From assembly GCA_030426665.1 (NCBI GenBank), contig JAUHYD010000010.1, positions 1 through 64,000 of the forward strand: a stretch of DNA of 64,000 bases. Reading direction: 5' to 3'. Positions within the stretch are counted from its first letter, which is position 1. Every line of letters starts with the position of its first letter. This stretch comes from Bacteroidia bacterium (GTDB taxonomy: Bacteria > Bacteroidota > Bacteroidia > Chitinophagales > Chitinophagaceae). Shown here in pieces: positions 53,728-61,100 of this stretch. The notes beneath the pieces were generated by a model. The model did no database searches, had not been told where the DNA came from, and was given only the letters and a program-made list of their open reading frames with translations. Both the position numbers and the translations under genes were made by a program.

Positions 53728-53850
53728 ATGAACAAAAAAAATAGCGTAACTGATCTCAATATCGCCATCACAAGGCTCGCCAAAGCCCTTTCTACGCAAT
53801 ATGATACAGCTACGCCATACTTAGCGTACTACATCCATACCGCTGCGTAA
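53728..53850 (+). CDS. Possible small ORF (40 aa)
   Basis: ATG at 53728 gives 'MNKKNSVTDLNIAITRLAKA...' of 40 aa. It is divergent from the lipoprotein, 17 bases away. The track's longer ORF (53644-53850) would overlap that gene antisense. The repeat at 52818-52839 can be read in a frame that gives the similar 'STITRFAK', so a degenerate second copy may exist. There is no other evidence for expression; the call is tentative. Confidence 0.35.
   Translation: MNKKNSVTDLNIAITRLAKALSTQYDTATPYLAYYIHTAA
53765..53786 (+). repeat. Short direct repeat flanking the passenger lipoprotein (right)
   Basis: CCATCACAAGGCTCGCCAAA..., the partner of 52818-52839, lies inside the 40-aa ORF. Confidence 0.6.
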
Positions 53851-54011
53851 AAAGTCTGAATTTTGGCGATTCTGTGACAGCAACTAATATGTTATAATAC
53901 TAACAAACTATAATACCTATATATTTACACTCATTCCTTAATCTTGCTTTTTAACGATTTTACTTTGCAAAATAAAACAAACTGCTTTAACTTTACTAAA
54001 CTTTTTACCAC

Positions 54012-54161
54012 ATGAAATCTAAAACAAACAAACAAAAAAAAGGGCTGACAGATGCTGAACTGATTGCCAAATACGGCAACCTAAAAGCACCTTTCAAAAA
54101 AACCATCACGAAAATTATCAACACTAAAGTCCAACCAACTTTAGTAAAAGCAGCTCAGTAA
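54012..54161 (+). CDS. Small basic ORF near the right end of the element (49 aa)
   Basis: ATG 54012 to TAA 54159-54161 gives 'MKSKTNKQKKGLTDAELIAK...' of 49 aa. This is too short for the track. The peptide is very basic (14 Lys) with a short helical section ('LTDAELIAKYGNLKAPF') and looks like a coding sequence because it has normal codon use and a clean start after an A-rich leader. It is inside the element near its right end. Its function is unknown; a DNA-binding peptide is possible. Confidence 0.5.
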   Translation: MKSKTNKQKKGLTDAELIAKYGNLKAPFKKTITKIINTKVQPTLVKAAQ

Positions 54162-54206
54162 TTCAGCAACAAAACTCCGCTGATTATCATATCTTAATTC
54201 TTATCG

Positions 54207-54229
54207 GTACATTAAACTATATAGTTACC
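54207..54229 (-). repeat. Terminal inverted repeat, right end
   Basis: Read inward on the minus strand this begins GGTAACTATATAGTTTA and matches the left end at 22 of 23 bases. It is followed outward by the TAATTTAT duplication. Confidence 0.9.
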
Positions 54230-54237
54230 TAATTTAT
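54230..54237. repeat. Target-site duplication, right copy (TAATTTAT)
   Basis: This is the exact partner of 50440-50447. Removing 50448-54237 would restore the presumed empty site. Confidence 0.92.
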
Positions 54238-54511
54238 TGCAGCGTTGCAGTAATGCTGCGCAATTATTTTCTTTTTGCACATATTGGTATTGACAATCAA
54301 CTTATTATGTTGTTCTGGCGGCTTGAAATTGCACACTTTTTGCCCACTTGTTACCAGTGGTTGGGCAATTTTCTCCTAAGCGACACTACAACGAGATGTT
54401 GTATATTTGGGTAATACTGTGGATGTGATTGGCATATTGACAGGGTTTTGGTTGTAGTGATATAAGCATCAAAAAATAAGCCAAAAAGCGAGACAAGTAG
54501 GGTGAGATACC

Positions 54512-54631
54512 CACATTCTTTTGGATAGCGGCGGCATGTAGCTTATTATTGGTAATTGAAAATAAAGTCAGTCGGGAGACTGGCCTCCGTTCGGGTCGAA
54601 GCCGGTAGACTTCGCCCAACGTTTTTTTATA
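54512..54631. repeat. Dispersed repeat, copy A
   Basis: The segment runs from CACATTCTTTTGGATAGCGG to CAACGTTTTTTTATA and is shared with copies B (55393-55586) and C (56329-56492). It contains CAGTC-GGGA-GACTG and other short stems. The 54162-54730 spacer holds this copy plus AT-rich unique sequence and no gene. The minus-strand ORF over it (54386-54619) differs from that of copy B by mostly amino-acid-changing substitutions, so it is probably not a protein gene. Confidence 0.75.
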
Positions 54632-54730
54632 GTTGCCTACGGCTAGCAGGCAGCTAATGAAAAATTTATCTTTTTTACAATTAACATTATGTTTGTTTAG
54701 GTATTAGTAAATTCATATTAAACCTTTACT

Positions 54731-55276
54731 ATGAATATTATTAATACAAAAAAAGCAACTCTAATACCCTATCTACTTTTCTCCGTGTTCTGTAATGCAC
54801 AAAAAAAATATGACACCATACATTGGCGACCTGATTATAAACTTACTTGGGACGATTTTCAAGGGAAACCCGCCCCTCCAAAAAAAGCATCTGTAGCCGC
54901 TTGTAATTCTCATCTGTCTTATACATATACATTCTCTGGCGGCAAATGTGTTTTTACGGTACATGCAATTTTTAACAGGAAATTATCCTGGGTTATTAAA
55001 GACAGGGTATATGATTGGAATTTAATTCATGAACAAGGTCATTTTGATCTACGCGAATGTTATGCACGGGAACTTTCTACAGGACTAAACAGTTTAAAGA
55101 ACATTAATTACAATACTATACAGCAAATCAGTCAGAAAATTTGCGACTCTGTTGGAATCGAAGGCAGTAAAATGCAGGAAAAATATGATAATGAAACCTC
55201 TCATGGCACAAATGATAAAAAACAAGAAGAATGGAATAAAAAAATACAGTTAATGCTTAGAAAGAGGGGTAATTGA
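54731..55276 (+). CDS. DUF922 family exported protein (putative zinc protease)
   Basis: The product is 181 aa. A signal peptide of about 24 residues ('LIPYLLFSVFCNAQ') is followed by 'WRPDYKLTWDDFQGKP', the characteristic DUF922 start. The metal-binding motif 'HEQGHFDLRECYARELS' matches HExxH with the following residues seen in DUF922, a family with a metzincin-like zinc site. The C-terminal part has 'KMQEKYDNETSHG', in which the late 'TSHG' is also family-typical. It is a probable periplasmic or extracellular peptidase; the substrate is unknown. It sits between repeat copies A and B, alone. Confidence 0.85.
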   Translation: MNIINTKKATLIPYLLFSVFCNAQKKYDTIHWRPDYKLTWDDFQGKPAPPKKASVAACNSHLSYTYTFSGGKCVFTVHAIFNRKLSWVIKDRVYDWNLIHEQGHFDLRECYARELSTGLNSLKNINYNTIQQISQKICDSVGIEGSKMQEKYDNETSHGTNDKKQEEWNKKIQLMLRKRGN

Positions 55277-55392
55277 CCGCATATAATTTACCCGTTGTTC
55301 CGGAGGTTAGCACAGTGCATCCGGAACTGCCAATAAATCCCGTTCTCTGAACGACTTCATATCGATGTAGCCCACCCAAAAAGCACTGTATC

Positions 55393-55586
55393 TCCGTCTT
55401 CGTCGGGTCTTCCCGCTTTTTCTGCGGGTGATTATTTTCTTGTTGCACTTCTAAGTTGAATCCACTCACATTCTTTTGGATAACGGCGGCATGTAGCTTA
55501 TTATTGGTAATTGAAAATAAAGTCAATCGGGAGACTGATCTCCGTTTAGGTCGAAGCCGGTAGACTTCGCCCAACGTTTTTTTATA
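55393..55586. repeat. Dispersed repeat, copy B (longest)
   Basis: Starts TCCGTCTTCGTCGGG and ends CCAACGTTTTTTTATA, about 194 bases. The first 133 bases match copy C almost exactly, and the last 105 match copy A. It contains a hairpin-forming CCCGC-TTTTTCT-GCGGG. The 55277-55636 spacer holds this copy, with an antisense ORF (55257-55610) that I treat as a shadow. Confidence 0.8.
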
Positions 55587-55636
55587 ATAGACTATGGTTT
55601 GCGGGGGCACAATTCATACAAAGAACCATCAACAAT

Positions 55637-56326
55637 ATGGACGGTAACTTTTGTGGAAATAATGTACTTATATACATATTGTTTACTATTGCTTTCTGTT
55701 CATGTGCGGAACAAAAAGACAATCGTGTTGAGTGGGTGGGCACTACATATGGCTTAATTAGGAAAGAATACTATGAAAACACTATAATTTCACGAAAATC
55801 TTATCGTAAAGATAGCTTTGTCCAAGAAGGAAATGCAAAGTTTTATAAAGATGGAAAGCTAAAAATTGACTTGAATGTTCATCTTTTTAATTTGGTTGGA
55901 AGTCACACTGAATACTATGATAATGGAAACCCGTCTTTGTTTATTTGCCATGATGGTATTGGGGATACAGCATTTATCAGACGATATGACACCAGTGGGA
56001 ATGTGTCGTATGAAAAAGGCAAAATCGGCACAACAACTTTTCTTGATACGAATGGGATGTCAAAGGACAGTATCTTACATGAAGTTATTTTAGTTATTAA
56101 ACCACCGCATGCGTCCATTAGTTTAGTTGATTATTTTTTATATAACAATAAACAAGACACACTTTGGCCGCAACAAACACGCATAGATTATGACTGGGCT
56201 TATTTTTATAGTTATATTATTCCAAGGGCAGGCGAGTTTGAGCACTACATTTATCGGACTGTTTTTGACAGTACAACTTTCAAAAATTACAGCGAAGTCA
56301 ATAATATAATATACAAGTTTAATTAA
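55637..56326 (+). CDS. MORN-type lipoprotein
   Basis: The product is 229 aa. The lipobox lies in 'LFTIAFCSCAEQ', giving lipidation on the Cys near residue 22. The middle contains MORN-like repeats ('GNAKFYKDGKLKIDL', 'SHTEYYDNGNPSLFI', 'RRYDTSGNVSYEKG'), the MORN_2 pattern seen in YwqK-like antidote proteins and in surface lipoproteins. The C-terminal 80 residues carry 'VILVIKPPHASISLVDYFLY' and 'YSYIIPRAGEFEHYIY', not recognised. An antidote role is only suggested by family; no toxin gene is adjacent. The gene lies between repeat copies B and C. Confidence 0.7.
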   Translation: MDGNFCGNNVLIYILFTIAFCSCAEQKDNRVEWVGTTYGLIRKEYYENTIISRKSYRKDSFVQEGNAKFYKDGKLKIDLNVHLFNLVGSHTEYYDNGNPSLFICHDGIGDTAFIRRYDTSGNVSYEKGKIGTTTFLDTNGMSKDSILHEVILVIKPPHASISLVDYFLYNNKQDTLWPQQTRIDYDWAYFYSYIIPRAGEFEHYIYRTVFDSTTFKNYSEVNNIIYKFN

Positions 56327-56328
56327 CT

Positions 56329-56492
56329 TCCGTCTTCGTCGGGTCTTCCCGCTTTTTCTGCGGGTGATTATTTTCTTGTTGCACTTCTAAGTTGAATCCA
56401 CTCACATTCTTTTGGATAACGGCGGCCTGTAGCTTATTATTGGTAATTGAATATAAAGTCACTCGGGAGACTTCGACCAACGTTTTTTTATA
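56329..56492. repeat. Dispersed repeat, copy C (internally deleted)
   Basis: Begins just after the stop of the 229-aa gene (TAA ends at 56326) and is nearly identical to copy B for 133 bases. It then lacks about 30 bases before ACCAACGTTTTTTTATA. The abrupt start right after the stop suggests a recombination junction. The rest of 56493-56671 shows no gene. Confidence 0.8.
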
Positions 56493-56671
56493 GTTTACTA
56501 CGGTAAGCGGTGGCAGTCAATCTCCAAATTGACGAAAAGCAATTATCTTGCAACAATGAGTACAGGTTAACTGATAGATGATCCGTACGGTTTGTATTTT
56601 CTTACGTTTACTATAACAGACTGGTTATAAAACAATATAAACACTTTACATAACTAGCTAAAAGCAGCGGA

Positions 56672-57193
56672 ATGAAACGAATACTTGTAACCCTACTTAT
56701 AGTTGCTGTCTGCGTTGCAGTGCAGGCTCAGAATAAACACAATATCTACATCGATCTGGGGGTAAACCAAAGAGGTATTACCGCGACATACGACCGGATG
56801 CTGACGAAGCATTTTGAAATCGGTCTTGGCCTAAGTGCCTATGATTACAGTACCAGAAACCGCAATTTGATAAGCACTGCCGTTTTCATGGATTTGCGTA
56901 GGTTTTGGGTGAAGAGAAAAAGCATGCTGTTTTTATTGGCCGACATAGGTGCGGCGCATAACAGCGGGCAGTTGTCCGAATGGGAAAAGAGAGCACCGGT
57001 GGGGTTCTACTGTGGCCTGGGCTTTGGCTACCAATACCGGATAAACAAAAAAGGAATGGGTCCGTATGTTTCGGTCGGGATGTATGGGCATACGGAGAAA
57101 AAACACTATTCGTATGCATGGATGCCACCAGGGGGCATAGACTCTAGAATATTTGATGCGACGTCGATCCTCTCCGTGGGCTTCAAATTTTAG
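56672..57193 (+). CDS. Small outer-membrane-like beta protein
   Basis: The product is 173 aa. A signal peptide ends in 'VCVAVQAQ' near residue 19. Strands with alternating polar residues follow ('NIYIDLGVNQRGITATYDRM', 'FEIGLGLSAYDYSTRN', 'FYCGLGFGYQYRINKK', 'GPYVSVGMYGHTEKK') and the protein ends 'ILSVGFKF' with a terminal Phe, as outer-membrane barrels do. It is about the length of an eight-stranded barrel. No function can be named. It lies alone between repeat copy C and the BamE-like gene. Confidence 0.72.
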   Translation: MKRILVTLLIVAVCVAVQAQNKHNIYIDLGVNQRGITATYDRMLTKHFEIGLGLSAYDYSTRNRNLISTAVFMDLRRFWVKRKSMLFLLADIGAAHNSGQLSEWEKRAPVGFYCGLGFGYQYRINKKGMGPYVSVGMYGHTEKKHYSYAWMPPGGIDSRIFDATSILSVGFKF

Positions 57194-57363
57194 ACACCGT
57201 TCCCGTTGCCTGTGCTGTCTGGAGCCCTGATAGCGAGTGTGGTTTCTACCATAGATACTATTATGACGCATTCGGAATACTACGCCAAGCTGGGTATTAG
57301 AAGAGTACAGTAATCGCAAAACCGCATCTCAACACTTTTACATATTCTCTGTAAAATCACTTC

Positions 57364-57759
57364 CTATGGATATATAACTCCAGTTGTAGCACGAACTTTT
57401 CCTTCATTGTTTACAAAGAATATTATTTGCTCAGCTTCCGTCATTTTTTTTTCTCTCCAATATTTTTCATAACACTGAGCCCCGGGCGCAGTAAAATAGG
57501 CATACATTGAGTCTCCCATGTGGCTATAAGTGTAACTTGGGAAACCTAAAAAATGTATTAACTCATCTCTGTTTGACCCAATGATACTGTCTATACTATC
57601 CTCTAAAAAATGAGCAATTTCCCTTCTTTCTCCCATACATCCAAGAGAATCCATTTTCCATCTTTCTGATGAAAAATCAGCAATTCTAATATGCTTGTCA
57701 TATTCTCCACAATTACAAGAAAAGAAAAGGACAACACCTAGACACAATTGAATTTTCAT
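57364..57759 (-). CDS. BamE/SmpA-like lipoprotein
   Basis: The product is 131 aa. The signal is 'MKIQLCLGVVLFFS' followed by Cys (lipobox FFSC). The mature part has 'DSIIGSNRDELIHFLGFPSYTY', a helix-turn with Gly-x-Pro typical of the BamE/SmpA fold, then beta strands with 'MYAYFTAPGAQC' and 'QIIFFVNNEGKVRATTGV' at the C-terminus. BamE is part of the outer-membrane assembly complex, but this small paralogue-like lipoprotein is far from bam genes, so another role is possible. It is the only minus-strand gene of the repeat-rich zone. Confidence 0.62.
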   Translation of the reverse strand: MKIQLCLGVVLFFSCNCGEYDKHIRIADFSSERWKMDSLGCMGERREIAHFLEDSIDSIIGSNRDELIHFLGFPSYTYSHMGDSMYAYFTAPGAQCYEKYWREKKMTEAEQIIFFVNNEGKVRATTGVIYP

Positions 57760-57891
57760 AACAAATTATTTAGTCGGTTATGATTCACTTTTTTTCGAAA
57801 CCTTCCCTTCTCGCCCTTATTAGTGTAAAACACATTTGTCATTCGGCCAATTACTACTCTTCCATTCTCCTTTAACTCTTTTACCACCTCT

Positions 57892-57938
57892 GGAAAATAA
57901 AGTCAGTCGGGAGACTTCGCCCAACGATTTTTTAAATG
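57892..57938. repeat. Dispersed repeat, fragment D
   Basis: GGAAAATAAAGTCAGTCGGG... followed by GAGACTTCGCCCAACG is a short version of copies A-C, lacking the central segment as in copy C. It ends in ATTTTTTAAATG, not GTTTTTTTATA. It lies in the 57760-58179 spacer, which holds this fragment, the 42-bp repeat pair and a hairpin. Confidence 0.65.
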
Positions 57939-57974
57939 CACTAACATTTGGTTGGTCAGAAACCGAGTCCAAAC
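57933..57974 (+). repeat. 42-bp direct repeat, first copy
   Basis: TAAATGCACTAACATTTGGT... is repeated 129 bases downstream (58062-58103) with one mismatch in 42. The span between the copies holds a GC-rich hairpin CCCTCTC-GAAAG-GAGAGGG (58003-58021), of a type frequent between Bacteroidota genes. Confidence 0.85.
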
Positions 57975-58002
57975 ATTACCTAGGAAAAAGGCCTCTCCCC
58001 GA

Positions 58003-58021
58003 CCCTCTCGAAAGGAGAGGG
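58003..58021. other. GC-rich intergenic hairpin
   Basis: CCCTCTC (58003-58009) and GAGAGGG (58015-58021) with loop GAAAG form a perfect 7-bp stem. The surrounding GCCTCTCCCCGACCCTCTC resembles a repeat that is widespread in Bacteroidota genomes. It could be a terminator for the minus-strand giant gene or a mobile repeat. Confidence 0.55.
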
Positions 58022-58061
58022 AGGTGTTACCTAAGCCACCACTAATTAACAAAGTTCATAA

Positions 58062-58103
58062 TAAATGCACTAACATTTGGTTGGTCAGAAACCGAGCCCA
58101 AAC
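58062..58103 (+). repeat. 42-bp direct repeat, second copy
   Basis: This is the partner of 57933-57974, same orientation. It lies 77 bases from the 3' end of the giant T9SS gene. Confidence 0.85.
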
Positions 58104-58179
58104 TACCATGGAAAAATCCTGCGGCTATCAACAAGAGTGGACAAAACACTATTACTTTCCACTTCTATTGTTATGGAGA

Positions 58180-61100
58180 TTACCTCTGTATAGAGAACCG
58201 CAACATACTCCGCTCCACACCACTAATCACCGTAAGGATATACATACCATCTGAAAGAGCCGTGCCAAGCTCAACCCGCTTGTTTAGTTTACTGTTGTGT
58301 GTCGCCACTTTTTCTGCATATACCACCTGACCGAGCATATTTGCAACCTGCAATAATACGCCCTCGTTATTTACAGTAGTGCCTTCTATCACAAAGGTTC
58401 CGTTATTAGGATTGGGGTTGAGTGAGATATTGTTTTGCACTCCTTCAATCGTGGCCATCCCTGCATGTTCATCTACCTTAATAGTTACCGTATTGAAAGA
58501 AGGCAGCCCACAAACGCCGGTACCATATACCTGACAAATGATAACATCGTTGTGCGCAAAATTTCGGGTAAGCACCGGACCTGCTACACCTGGTATCTGT
58601 ACACCATTCCTCTTCCACAAATATACCGGATCGCTACCTGCGCCAGTTACATTAGCAGTTAGAGTCGTGATGGCACCGGGTGCTACTATTGTACCGGGAG
58701 CGGCTGTAATTGTAACTTCCGGTATATACACACTATCCGGATGCAATGTTATTCCGCTGCTGGTTACTTCATCCATCATTCGGCACCGATAGTTACTGGT
58801 CAACACACAAGATATTACATCGCCATCGTCGGGCACAACAGAATAGGTGATGCCACTACCAGAACTAATGCCATTCTTCAGCCATGTATACTCAGGTGCA
58901 TTACCGCCCCATGTAGTTGCAGCTCGAAATGTTGCCGGAGCAAAATAACATACAGTATCGCTTGATGTTTTTGTGATGTTGATTGTGGGCATGTGATTGT
59001 CCACAACTATCATCCGCTTTCTTACGCTTACCACAGCAGGAGAGGGGCAAGCCTCGCTGCTGGTAAGTATTACTTTTACAGAGTCGCCATGCGTGGGTGT
59101 ATAGCTGAATACACTACCTGTACCGGCACTCACATTATTTACAAGCCATTCATAGCTCGGCGTTAAACCACCGTTTACAGGTGTTGCGGTGTAAGTAGTT
59201 ACAGTGCCTCCGCATACTGTATCGCCCAAATCAGATACCATAGTTACCGATGGTGTAATGAGTGAAGTAATAGTTACCACAGCACTGCCTGCCATATCTG
59301 CAACACAGCCTGTTACATCGTCTGTTGCCTGTACTGTATATGTACCTGCAATCGTGAGCATGCCAAAATCATCGGCAGTTCCTGTGCCGGACAATGTACC
59401 AAGAGGTGTACTGCCTCTGTACAACTGATAGGTACTTCCCGAAGCAGTATTATCTAAACCAATGGTTACACCAGCACCACCTATGCAATAGCTACCACCA
59501 CCGGCAACCGCATGAACTGCAGGTAATGGATTAACGGTAACATCTACACTCCTGATGCAACTTGTGGGCAATGTATATACAATGGAAGCCGTACCAGGTA
59601 CACTACCTGTTACCACGCCAGACGCATCTATAGCAGCAATGCCGCTTGCACCACCGCTCCACGTACCACCTGCGGACGCACTACTTAACATAGTTGTAAG
59701 ACCTGAACAAACCTGGAGCGCCCCCCCTATTGCACCGGGCAAAGGGTTGACCGTAACTGTTGCTTTTGAAAGGCACGTAGTAGGCATTGTGTAAGTTATC
59801 TCAACAGTTCCGTCAGCAACGCCCGTGACCATACCAGAATGCAAATCCACAACAGCTACAGAAGCATCACCAGTACTCCATGTTCCTCCTCCGTCTGGGT
59901 TAGCAAGTGAAATTGTAAGTCCTTCGCAAACCGCTCCCGCTCCGGCAATGGGTGGAACGACAGGGTTTACCGTAACAATGCCCATACGTTTACAACCGGT
60001 GGGCAAAGTATAGGTCACTTCGACAGTCCCTGCAGCTATTCCGGCCACAAGTCCGGTAATTGGCGTAACAGCTACCAGCGATGCATCGCTACTCTCCCAT
60101 GTACCACCTGAAAGCGCATTGCCTAATTCTGTCACCAGCCCCTGGCATACCTCCAAATTTCCGCTAATGCTTTCAGGCAATGGGTTGACCGTAAACGTGA
60201 CCGTATTGACACAACCTGTGGATAGCATATATGTAATGATCGCCTCACCAGCCGCAATAGCCGTTACCTCTCCGCTCGTTCCATCAACGTCAGCAAGAGA
60301 TATACTACCCGAACTCCATGTACCACCAACATCTGCACTACTCAGCATTGATGTTTGTCCGACACAAGCTACCGCAGTTCCGGATATGCTCGCAGGCAGA
60401 GGTTTAGTAGTAACGTCAATTGTTGCGGTGCAGCCGGTAGGCAGGGTGTACACAATAGTCGTACTGCCAACACCTGTACCTGTTACCTCACCCGAAAACA
60501 TATTCGGATTGGCAATGGCTATATCATCACTACTCCATGTACCACCCGCAGATGCATTGCTCAGGGTAATTTGCGAGCCCAAACACATTTCCTGAACTCC
60601 AGCAATCGCTACAGGCAATGGATTAACCGTAATAACGCGAGTCCCGTAACAACCGGTTGACAACTGATACGTAATTGTAGTGGTGCCTTCCATGAGTGCC
60701 GTTACTGTCCCTGAAGCATCTATCGTAGCAATAGACGGATCGCTACTGGTCCACATGCCGCCGGGTGAAATGTTATCAAGGTCTGTTGTCTCCCCAATAC
60801 ACACCGCAGCCTCACCTGCAATATCATCAGGCAAAGGGTTTACGGTTACGGCCGACATAGTAATGCATCCGTGAACGGAAGTGTACGAAATCGCCAACGT
60901 ACCAGCACTAGCACCAGTCACCATACCCGTTGCATCCACTGTAGCAACTCCCAGATCACTACTACTCCAGCTCCCTGCGGGAGTGGCACTGCTGAGTGCG
61001 GTAGTACTGCCTTCACATACAACGGGCATGCCTGTTATAGCAGAAGGTATCGGGTTTATGGTTACCGTTACTGATCTGTAACAACCCGTTGTGACAAACT

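Larger units (their letters stand above)
50448..54229. mobile_element. Intact IS1595-type insertion element with passenger genes
   Basis: The 3782-bp element has inverted ends (GGTAACTATATAGTTTA...; 22 of 23 bases match between 50448-50470 and 54207-54229) and an exact 8-bp duplication of TAATTTAT outside each end. An 8-bp duplication is the size typical of the IS1595 family. It carries an IS1595-type transposase (51047-52081) and, in addition, a 138-aa, a 117-aa, a 60-aa and a lipoprotein gene, plus two tiny ORFs. IS1595 members with passenger genes are known, so the structure is plausible, but these passengers are unrecognised. It sits in the spacer beside the ABC exporter. Confidence 0.9.

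Noticed and set aside
54386-55610. Two minus ORFs (54386-54619, 55257-55610) that share a peptide 'GEVYRLRP'
   Set aside because: They lie in repeat copies A and B. The few base differences between the copies mostly change amino acids, so there is no sign of selection on a protein.
54512-57938. Possible integron attC sites at the repeat ends (GCCCAAC core)
   Set aside because: GCCCAAC fits the RYYYAAC core, but no matching GTTRRRY partner at the right distance is present, one copy has GACCAAC, and no integron integrase is in the window.
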